Shown here: piece by piece, positions 1-6,193 of the stretch
Layout of the letters: every line of letters starts with the position of its first letter
Numbering within the stretch: position 1 is the stretch's first letter
NCBI GenBank assembly: GCA_003131985.1
Contig: PKWH01000295.1
Span: 1-9,299, forward strand
DNA: 9,299 nucleotides
Source: Acidobacteriota bacterium
Lineage (GTDB): Bacteria > Acidobacteriota > Terriglobia > Acidiferrales > UBA7541
Reading direction: 5' to 3'
Translations under genes and position numbers: made by a program
The notes under the pieces: model-generated
The model's database searches: none
What the model saw: only the letters and a program-made list of their open reading frames with translations
Told to the model about the DNA's origin: nothing

Positions 1-1328
1 CGGGCATCATGCTGGCGCTCATTTACGTGCCTTCCGCCGGTGAAGCTTGGAACAGCCTACAGACTCTCAATCACAGCGTCACCCTGGGCTGGTTCATTCG
101 CGGCCTGCACGGATGGGGCTCGGACTTCATGGTTGCAATCGTTCTGATCCATATGGTCCAAGTCTTTTTGTTCGGCGCGTACAAGTATCCGCGCGAACTA
201 ACCTGGATTGTCGGCGTTTTTCTCTTGCTAATGACCCTTGGCATGGCCTTCACCGGCCAAGTTCTCAGATTTGATCAAGACGCCTACTGGGGACTTGGAA
301 TCGGGGCATCGATTGCGAGCCGCGTCCCGCTGATGGGACCTCCCATCGTGAATTTAATGTTGGGCGGCCCGATCATCGCTGGAGCAACTCTTTCGAGATT
401 CTTCGCCCTTCACGTGTTCGTTATTCCGGGACTACTCATCGCGTTTGTCGCGGTGCATCTGCTGCTGGTCGTTAAGTTGGGGATCAACGAGTGGCCAATG
501 CCGGGGCGGGTGGTCCGCAAGGCGACATATATTAAGGAGTATCACGAGCTCACGAAGAAAGACGGAATACCCTTCGTTCCCGGCGCGGTTTGGAAGGATC
601 TAGTTTTCTCAGCCTTCATCTTGCTTTCGGTCGCGGCCTGCGCCGTTTACTTCGGTCCTTTTGGCCCGTCGGGCCCCCCAAATCCCACGATCATTCAAAC
701 CGCGCCGCGTCCTGATTTTTTCTTCTTGTGGCTTTACGCCATACTCTCCCTCTTGCCGCCGTCCATGGAAACTCCCGCTTTGCTCATTGGGCCTGTGGTT
801 GTAATTCTTGGACTTCTACTGTTGCCCTTCTTCTTCGGCGAAGGCGAAAAGAGCTGGCGGCGCAGGCCCGTAGCCGTGCTCACGATTTTATTGGTGGCGG
901 TCGCGTTGGGAACATTTACGCGCCTCGCTGGGAATGCGCCCTGGAGCCCGGTGATGGACGCATGGAGCGGTATTCCGATTCCGGCCGAGTTTCTGCACAA
1001 TCGCACCGCTCTTGAGCGGCAAGGTGCACTGGTTTTTCAAGTGAAGCAATGCCACAACTGCCACTCGCTCGGCAATCAAGGCGGAAAGCGCGGACCGGCT
1101 CTCGACGCCGTGGCCGTTCGGTTGACGCAGGATCAGCTGATTCGTCAGGTGATCCAAGGCGGCGGTAACATGCCCGCGTACGGCAAGAATCTCAGCCCCG
1201 CGGAGACGACGGCTCTGGTCTCGTTCCTGGAGACATTGCATCCCGCGGGACAATCGCCGGCACGCGACGCCTCGCGGACTGTCGCGCTTGAACCGGGTGC
1301 CGGAGCGCGGTCGTCGGGCCAACCGTAG
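1..1328 (+). CDS. Cytochrome b6/subunit IV fused to a C-terminal cytochrome c domain (5' partial)
   Basis: This is the quinol-oxidising membrane subunit of a bc1/b6f-type complex. The reading frame is open to the left edge, and the first visible residues (GIMLALIYVPS) match the end of helix A of cytochrome b, so roughly 40-60 N-terminal residues are missing; the ATG at 9 is internal. Numbering from that Met, haem ligand pairs are H34/H48 (13 residues between) and H135/H150 (14 between). The 14-residue spacing in helix D is the b6 type, not the mitochondrial b type. A subunit IV-like part follows, with P235-D236-F237-F238 at the place of the Qo PEWY motif, then further membrane segments. The C-terminus is a mono-haem cytochrome c domain with C348-H-N-C-H352 and a probable distal ligand M388 (GGNMPAYG). 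The family and fusion are clear; which quinone and acceptor are used is unknown. A Rieske gene would be expected upstream. The stop lies 7 bases before the next gene. Confidence 0.93.
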   Translation, partial: GIMLALIYVPSAGEAWNSLQTLNHSVTLGWFIRGLHGWGSDFMVAIVLIHMVQVFLFGAYKYPRELTWIVGVFLLLMTLGMAFTGQVLRFDQDAYWGLGIGASIASRVPLMGPPIVNLMLGGPIIAGATLSRFFALHVFVIPGLLIAFVAVHLLLVVKLGINEWPMPGRVVRKATYIKEYHELTKKDGIPFVPGAVWKDLVFSAFILLSVAACAVYFGPFGPSGPPNPTIIQTAPRPDFFFLWLYAILSLLPPSMETPALLIGPVVVILGLLLLPFFFGEGEKSWRRRPVAVLTILLVAVALGTFTRLAGNAPWSPVMDAWSGIPIPAEFLHNRTALERQGALVFQVKQCHNCHSLGNQGGKRGPALDAVAVRLTQDQLIRQVIQGGGNMPAYGKNLSPAETTALVSFLETLHPAGQSPARDASRTVALEPGAGARSSGQP

Positions 1329-1335
1329 AATCGTT

Positions 1336-2235
1336 ATGACCTCTGACGCTCAAATTATTTTGCAATCGTGGTCCGCTCCGATTGGAGTGAATGTCGCCCT
1401 ATGTCTTACCGTCCTGGTTTACGTGCGAGGTTGGTTTCGCCTGCGCACTATTTCCCCAAACCTGATTCCGACGTGGCGGCTTGCTGCATTCATGTCTGGA
1501 ATCGTTTCAGTGTGGATCGCAATCGGGTCGCCCGTAGACGCATTTGACGACGTGTTGCTCTCAGTTCATATGGTGCAGCATCTCTTGCTCATGGCCATCG
1601 CTCCTCCTTTGATTTTGCTCGGGGCGCCGGCGCTACCGCTCCTAAAGGGCTTTCCTCAATGGTTCGCTCGCGGCGTCGTCAGCCCATTCCTCCAGTGGCG
1701 TTTGGTGAAATGGCTTGGCCATGTTCTCGCCAACCCGGCGATTTGTTGGCTCGCAGCAGCGCTTGCTTTGATCGGTTGGCACATCCCTGCCGTGTTTGAG
1801 CTGGCGTTGCGATGGAATTGGTTGCACGAACTGGAGCACGCATGCTTTTTGGGTACCGGCCTTCTATTCTGGTGGCCGGTGGTTCAGCCCTGGCCCAGCG
1901 TCGCAAGATGGCCGAGGTGGTCCATTCCCCTATACCTTTTCTGCGCCACGTTGCCGTGTGATGCGCTCTCCGGGTTTCTTGTGTTCTGCGACCGCGTGGT
2001 CTACCCGTCTTATCGCTCCGCGCCTCGAGTCTTTAACATTTCTGCGCTTCAGGACCAGGAATGTGCAGCCGCCCTGATGTGGGCCTGCGTGACGATCATC
2101 TTTCTAGTTCCGGCAGTCATTGTCACACTCGAAATTCTTTCGCCCCAAAGAACGCGCCTACCTCAGGAAACCCTTCCCCAGTTGAGCCCAGTAAGAGCCC
2201 AGCCATTTCCTGCTTCCAAGATGAAGATCGTCTAG
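1336..2235 (+). CDS. ctaG: CtaG-type cytochrome c oxidase assembly protein
   Basis: This 299-residue, multi-helix membrane protein matches the caa3-type CtaG family, linked to assembly or copper-site maturation of haem-copper oxidases. Family hallmarks are H78-MVQ-H82 followed by a LLLMAIAPPLILLG stretch, the WHIP motif with H149, the H164-ELE-H168 segment followed by a tryptophan-rich GLLFWWPVVQPWP stretch, and a C-terminal ALMW helix. The clustered histidines are candidate metal ligands (inference). The ATG at 1336 is preferred because it lies just after the cytochrome stop. An in-frame ATG at 1288 would overlap the upstream gene by 41 bases and add an Arg-rich, non-family stretch. No Shine-Dalgarno sequence precedes 1336, so translation may be coupled to the upstream gene. 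It is unrelated to the Cox11-type proteins that are also called CtaG. The adjacent bc-type gene supports a respiratory role. Confidence 0.88.
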   Translation: MTSDAQIILQSWSAPIGVNVALCLTVLVYVRGWFRLRTISPNLIPTWRLAAFMSGIVSVWIAIGSPVDAFDDVLLSVHMVQHLLLMAIAPPLILLGAPALPLLKGFPQWFARGVVSPFLQWRLVKWLGHVLANPAICWLAAALALIGWHIPAVFELALRWNWLHELEHACFLGTGLLFWWPVVQPWPSVARWPRWSIPLYLFCATLPCDALSGFLVFCDRVVYPSYRSAPRVFNISALQDQECAAALMWACVTIIFLVPAVIVTLEILSPQRTRLPQETLPQLSPVRAQPFPASKMKIV

Positions 2236-2259
2236 ATGAGAGAATCGACGATCGCTGTG

Positions 2260-2275
2260 TAGAATCTGGCGGGAG
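2260..2275 (+). promoter_or_regulatory. Possible -10 element and short-spaced ribosome binding site before the DHA2 transporter
   Basis: TAGAAT at 2260-2265 resembles a sigma-70 -10 box. An ATGAGA at 2236-2241 is a weak -35 candidate (4 of 6 positions) with an 18-base spacer. GGGAG at 2271-2275 is a Shine-Dalgarno-like run only 4 bases before the ATG at 2280. This supports the 2280 start, but the promoter assignment is tentative. Confidence 0.3.
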
Positions 2276-2279
2276 ATGT

Positions 2280-3848
2280 ATGAAGCCACCGTGCGACGAA
2301 GCCGTAGTCCGATCGGCAGATGACGGCGCTCCATGCACAGCGCGAACGAGGCGTTGGATCCTGGCGGCGACAATCCTCGGTTCCAGCATGGCCTTTATTG
2401 ACGGCACCGTCGTCAATGTAGCTCTGCCCGCGCTCCAAGCCAGCCTCCACGCAACCGTCGTCGGCGTGCAATGGGTGGTCGAGTCCTACGGGTTGTTCTT
2501 GGGCGCTTTGATTCTCGTCGGCGGCTCTCTCGGCGACTTGTTTGGCCGCCGACTTATGTTCTTGATTGGTGTGGGCATTTTTGCATCTGCTTCAATCGCT
2601 TGCGGTCTTGCCTCCAACATTCAGCAGCTCGTAATCGCACGAAGTATCCAGGGCATTGGAGCTGCCTTTCTCGTGCCCGGCAGCCTGTCGATCATCAGCG
2701 CGAATTTCGACGAGAAAACCCGAGGACGAGCGATCGGTACGTGGTCTGGTTTCACCGCGATCACAACGGCCGTGGGGCCGGTCCTCGGCGGCTGGCTGAT
2801 TCAACACGCCTCCTGGCGCTGGGTTTTCTTCATTAACGTTCCGCTTGCGGTCGCAGTGATCTCAGTTTCGCTTTGGCGCATTCCCGAAAGCCGCAACGCC
2901 GATGCCGGGCGCGTGGATTGGCTGGGAGCGGCGAGCGCGACCGTCGGATTAGCCGGCCTGGTTTATGGGTTCATTGAGTCCACTAGTCTCGGTTGGGACG
3001 ATCCTCTGGTTTTCGGAAGCCTGATTGTCGGGTTCGGCTCTCTGATTGGTTTCGTTTTCGCTGAGGCCAAGGTAAGTTCACCCTTGGTTCCGTTGACGCT
3101 GTTTGAGTCCCGCAGTTTTAGCGGTGCGAATCTGCTCACGTTGCTTCTCTACGCCGCTCTTGGAATCTTCTTTTTCCTGTTCCCGCTGAATCTTATCCAG
3201 GTGCAGGGATACTCGACAACTGCTACCGGCGCGGCGGCACTCCCGCTAATTCTGCTGCTGTTCTTTCTTTCGCGCTGGTCCGGAGGGCTGGTCGCGCGCT
3301 ACGGGGCGAAGATGCCGCTGATCGTCGGGCCGCTGATTGCCGCAATCGGATTCGTTCTCTTCGCTGTGCCGGGTGTGGGAGCTAGTTACTGGAAAATATT
3401 CTTTCCTGCGTTCGTTGTCCTCGGTCTTGGAATGGCGATCAGCGTGGCTCCGCTCACCACGGTGGTTATGAGTTCAGTTGGGCAGAACCGTGCTGGAACC
3501 GCCTCTGGCATCAATAACGCTGTCGCGCGGGTCGCGGGCGTTCTTGCCATTGCAATTCTGGGGATCGTGATGGTGAAATTATTCAGTTCTAGTTTGAATC
3601 GTACTCTCGCGAGCGGGCCGCTTCCGCCCGGCATTCTCCAATATGTTCGGTCGAATGAGATCAAGCTCGCCGGTCTTGAGCTACCCTCCGGCCTAGACGC
3701 TCGTACAGCAGCCCTGATCCGGACGTCAATTTCCAATGCGTTTGTCTTTGGATTCCGAACCGTAATGTTGATCTGTGCAAGTCTGTGCTTGGCAAGTGCT
3801 GCAGTCGCAACGCTGCTGATTCCTGCCAAAACTCCGCACCCAACTTAG
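2280..3848 (+). CDS. DHA2 family (EmrB/QacA-like) MFS multidrug efflux transporter
   Basis: This is a 522-residue major facilitator of the drug:H+ antiporter-2 group, normally 14 transmembrane helices, which exports drugs or other hydrophobic compounds in exchange for protons. Visible signatures are the first-helix motif D41-GTVVNVALP, the loop 2-3 motif A G85-DLFGRR91, and motif C G166-PVLGG in helix 5, typical of antiporters. A late loop of about 65 residues between the last two helices (roughly residues 435-490) is typical of the family. The start at 2280 is chosen because the open frame further upstream (to 2061) overlaps ctaG and has a polar, non-family sequence, and because GGGAG precedes it. 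The substrate cannot be told from sequence. No MarR/TetR regulator or EmrA-like adaptor is visible nearby. It follows ctaG after 44 bases, so it could be cotranscribed or use its own weak promoter. Confidence 0.92.
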   Translation: MKPPCDEAVVRSADDGAPCTARTRRWILAATILGSSMAFIDGTVVNVALPALQASLHATVVGVQWVVESYGLFLGALILVGGSLGDLFGRRLMFLIGVGIFASASIACGLASNIQQLVIARSIQGIGAAFLVPGSLSIISANFDEKTRGRAIGTWSGFTAITTAVGPVLGGWLIQHASWRWVFFINVPLAVAVISVSLWRIPESRNADAGRVDWLGAASATVGLAGLVYGFIESTSLGWDDPLVFGSLIVGFGSLIGFVFAEAKVSSPLVPLTLFESRSFSGANLLTLLLYAALGIFFFLFPLNLIQVQGYSTTATGAAALPLILLLFFLSRWSGGLVARYGAKMPLIVGPLIAAIGFVLFAVPGVGASYWKIFFPAFVVLGLGMAISVAPLTTVVMSSVGQNRAGTASGINNAVARVAGVLAIAILGIVMVKLFSSSLNRTLASGPLPPGILQYVRSNEIKLAGLELPSGLDARTAALIRTSISNAFVFGFRTVMLICASLCLASAAVATLLIPAKTPHPT

Positions 3849-4014
3849 ACAGGGCTATCGACATCTCGCCTGTGATTTCGTCAAGGTGTCTGCGGCTGAA
3901 AAACCCCTTCAGAGTTTGGCAGCTCCGCTCATCTCTCTATCCGCGAAATCTTAGGGTCCATTTCGAGGGCAGTCGAGTAATATATCGGGCTTCAGTCGCC
4001 GTCCGTTTGAGAAC

Positions 4015-4021
4015 AAAGGAG
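4015..4021 (+). promoter_or_regulatory. Ribosome binding site that fixes the PII gene start
   Basis: AAAGGAG ends 9 bases before the ATG at 4031. The frame is open back to 3785, but only the 4031 start gives the canonical 112-residue PII protein. The same heptamer AAAGGAG precedes amtB at 4418-4424 with a 7-base spacer. Upstream, TAATAT at 3978-3983 could be a -10 box, but no convincing -35 accompanies it. Confidence 0.75.
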
Positions 4022-4030
4022 TCATCAAAG

Positions 4031-4369
4031 ATGAAGCGAATCGATGCAGTGATCAGGCCTTCGCAGCTCGATGAAGTGAAGCAGCGCGTGACCGCGCTGG
4101 GGGTGACCGGCCTCACGGTTTCTGAAGTCCGCGGGTTTGGCCGGCAAAAGGGTCACACCGAAACGTATCGCGGGTCTGAGTACACCGTGGACTTCTTGCC
4201 GAAGATCTTCGTAAGCATCGCTGTCGCAGAAGATCTCGTCGAGCAGGTCGTGGACGCCATCGTCGAAGGCGCTCGAACAGGTGTCATTGGGGACGGCAAG
4301 ATCTTCGTGTCGTCTCTTGAAAACGTGATCCGCATACGCACCGGGGAACGCGGCCCCGGCGCAATCTGA
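4031..4369 (+). CDS. glnK: Nitrogen regulatory protein PII (GlnB/GlnK family)
   Basis: This trimeric cytoplasmic signal protein senses ATP/ADP and 2-oxoglutarate and passes nitrogen status to its targets, classically the ammonium channel. At 112 residues it has the usual length and aligns without gaps to standard PII numbering. The T-loop (about residues 37-55) carries Y51, the uridylylation site, plus Y46. The B-loop has T83-G84-V-I-G87-D88-G89-K90, which binds the nucleotide phosphates. R101 and R103 near the C-terminus (IRIRTGE) complete that site. K58 (LPKIF) and Q39 fit the 2-oxoglutarate/Mg-ATP site of the family. The amtB gene follows after 62 bases and glnD comes next, so the GlnK name is based on the amtB linkage; GlnB is equally possible from sequence alone. 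A preceding gap of 182 bases probably holds the operon promoter. No sigma-54 site was found in it. Confidence 0.96.
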   Translation: MKRIDAVIRPSQLDEVKQRVTALGVTGLTVSEVRGFGRQKGHTETYRGSEYTVDFLPKIFVSIAVAEDLVEQVVDAIVEGARTGVIGDGKIFVSSLENVIRIRTGERGPGAI

Positions 4370-4431
4370 ACATTTTCTCGACCAATGGCGCACCGAACCG
4401 CCATTACCTCAATCACGAAAGGAGATCCCAG

Positions 4432-6144
4432 ATGCAATACGCATTTCTTCGAGGCACTACGAAGTGGATATCCAAGTCGATTGTGGTCCTGATCCTTGCG
4501 CAGATTCTTTGCGGCTCGATGACTCTCGTTTTCGCGGATCAGTCGCAGCCCGATCCCGCGGGTACCGCGACAGGCGATAAGTCCTCCGTCGCCGATGCGG
4601 CCGGGAACCCCTTTGTCGTGCCGGAGCCGACTGACAAGAACGCGCCCGATTACGCAAAGAACAAAAAGGACTTTGACGAATTTCAAGCCCAGGCTGCCCG
4701 GGAACCTTTGGCGCTGAAGCTTGCCGACGGTGTGGGCCACACACGTATCGCGACGAACTTTTCGTGGACGCTCCTCACTGGTTACCTCGTCCTGTTCATG
4801 CAAGCCGGCTTTGCTCTGTTGACGTGCGGACTGGTGCGCAAGAAGAATGCCGCACATCTGATGATGCTGAATTTCGCGGCATACGTTTTTGCGTTTCTTG
4901 CTTACTACGCTGTCGGCTACGCTTTCCAATTTGGGGCGGTCGCGGTGAATGCCGCTCCGACAAATCTCGGCGGCGTGCCAACTTTGAATCATTTCCTGAT
5001 CGGAAGCGGCTCATGGGGATTCTTGGGAGGTAAGGGGTTTTTTCTAACGGGCCCCGCGTACGATGCCGGCAGCAATTGCTTGACGCTCTTCGAAGTCGTG
5101 TTTATGGAGACTGCCGGCTACATTATCGTTGGCGCGATTTGCGAGCGGATCACCTTCTGGGCCTTCCTTCTTTGTGAATTGTTTATTGGGGCCTTCCTCT
5201 ATCCTATTTCTGGTTGCTGGGTCTGGGGCGGCGGATGGCTCTCTCAACTGGGCTCCAGCATGCACCTCGGCCATGGTTATGTGGATTTTGCCGGGTCGTC
5301 GGTTGTTCACAGTGTCGGAGGCTTTTGTGCCATGGCGCTCGCACTCATCCTCGGCCCACGGCTTGGCAAATATGGTGCGGATGGAAAGCCTCGAGCATTT
5401 CCAGCTTCCAATATTGTGTTCGTCGTCACCGGCACGTTCCTCTTGCTCTTTGGGTGGATGGGTTTTAATCCCGGATCGACGCTCGGCGCAACAGACCTTC
5501 GCATTTCGGTTGTGGCCGTGAATACGAATCTCGCCGCGGTGGCAGGCTCTGCGGCGGCCATGCTTCTGTGGTACAAACTTTTTGGCAAGCCGGACATCAC
5601 CATGGCTTGCAACGGAATGCTTGCAGGCCTGGTCGCTATCACTGCTCCTTGCGCATTCGTATCTCCCACGGCTTCCGTGATCATCGGCGTCATCGCAGGC
5701 CTTGTGGTTTGTGGCGGCGTCCTGTTCAACGAACGAATCCTCAAAATCGACGACCCATGCGGAGCCATATCGGTTCACGGCTATTGCGGTTGGCTCGGCG
5801 CTGTCTCTCTAGGGATTTTCGCCGATGGGACGTACGGCGCCGGCTGGAATGGCGTGGGCGCGGCCGCCTACCTCGGCAGGACCGGGCAAGGTGTCACGGG
5901 TCTGCTTCACGGTGACTCGTCACAATTCTTGGTACAGCTCGGCGGTGCTACACTTTTGGCCATTTATGCGTTCGGAGCAACCTATGTTATTTTTTCCGCC
6001 GTGAATGCGTGGCGCTCGATGCGCGTGACACGGGAGGTCGAGTTGGCTGGCCTCGATGTGCCGCAGTTTGGCATGTTGGCGTATCCCGAGGATGCTGTTG
6101 AATTGCTGACTGCGGGGTCGCAGGCGCAGCAACAAGGAGTTTAG
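4432..6144 (+). CDS. amtB: Ammonium transporter (Amt/AmtB) with signal peptide and N-terminal extension
   Basis: This is a 570-residue trimeric inner-membrane ammonium channel of the Amt/Mep/Rh family. The start is supported by AAAGGAG 7 bases upstream. Residues 1-35 look like a signal peptide (hydrophobic core about 16-34, likely cleavage after A35 in VFA-DQ). Residues 36-102 form a polar, charged, Pro/Lys/Asp-rich stretch before the first channel helix, which starts near 108 (NFSWTLL, then M123-QAGFALL). The conserved D285-FAGSSVVH segment contains the first pore histidine H293 and the Asp matching E. coli Asp160. GWMGFN346-PGS is the family signature, and VH449-GYCG holds the second pore histidine. 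The C-terminal tail has a recognisable but altered GLDVPQFGMLAY segment (many members have HG in place of FG), part of the cytoplasmic region that contacts PII. It lies between PII and glnD, consistent with PII control of gating. Compared with the roughly 400-450 residue core, the extra length is mostly N-terminal. Confidence 0.95.
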   Translation: MQYAFLRGTTKWISKSIVVLILAQILCGSMTLVFADQSQPDPAGTATGDKSSVADAAGNPFVVPEPTDKNAPDYAKNKKDFDEFQAQAAREPLALKLADGVGHTRIATNFSWTLLTGYLVLFMQAGFALLTCGLVRKKNAAHLMMLNFAAYVFAFLAYYAVGYAFQFGAVAVNAAPTNLGGVPTLNHFLIGSGSWGFLGGKGFFLTGPAYDAGSNCLTLFEVVFMETAGYIIVGAICERITFWAFLLCELFIGAFLYPISGCWVWGGGWLSQLGSSMHLGHGYVDFAGSSVVHSVGGFCAMALALILGPRLGKYGADGKPRAFPASNIVFVVTGTFLLLFGWMGFNPGSTLGATDLRISVVAVNTNLAAVAGSAAAMLLWYKLFGKPDITMACNGMLAGLVAITAPCAFVSPTASVIIGVIAGLVVCGGVLFNERILKIDDPCGAISVHGYCGWLGAVSLGIFADGTYGAGWNGVGAAAYLGRTGQGVTGLLHGDSSQFLVQLGGATLLAIYAFGATYVIFSAVNAWRSMRVTREVELAGLDVPQFGMLAYPEDAVELLTAGSQAQQQGV

Positions 6145-6179
6145 GCCTGGAACTCGCAAGGCTCGTTAGCGAAGAATTC

Positions 6180-6193
6180 TAGAATCGATTTCG
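6180..6193 (+). promoter_or_regulatory. TAGAAT -10-like element directly before glnD
   Basis: TAGAAT at 6180-6185 ends 8 bases before the glnD ATG at 6194. That is about where transcription would begin if the box were a -10 element, so the transcript would be nearly leaderless. No Shine-Dalgarno sequence lies between, and no -35 match was found 16-18 bases upstream. The assignment is speculative. Confidence 0.25.

Noticed and set aside
2061..2279. N-terminal extension of the DHA2 transporter back to the ATG at 2061
   Set aside because: It would overlap ctaG by 175 bases and adds 73 polar residues with no transporter similarity. The ATG at 2280 has a nearby GGGAG and gives a normal-length protein.
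3896..3912. Hairpin CTGAA/TTCAG after the DHA2 gene as a terminator
   Set aside because: It has an AT-rich 5 bp stem with a 7-base loop, and only a three-T run (AGTTTGG) follows. It is not convincing.
3917..3931. Possible sigma-54 promoter before the PII gene (TGGCAG at 3917)
   Set aside because: The -24-like GG is present, but the required GC at the -12 position with 10-base spacing is CA, so the element does not fit.
3785..4030. N-terminal extension of the PII protein back to 3785
   Set aside because: It would overlap the transporter's 3' end, and the standard 112-residue PII begins at 4031 with a good ribosome binding site.
4153..5778. Long minus-strand open frames opposite amtB and PII (279 and 244 codons)
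   Set aside because: They lie wholly antisense to well-recognised genes, have Arg/His/Ser-rich sequences with no family resemblance, and are expected as shadow frames in GC-leaning coding DNA.
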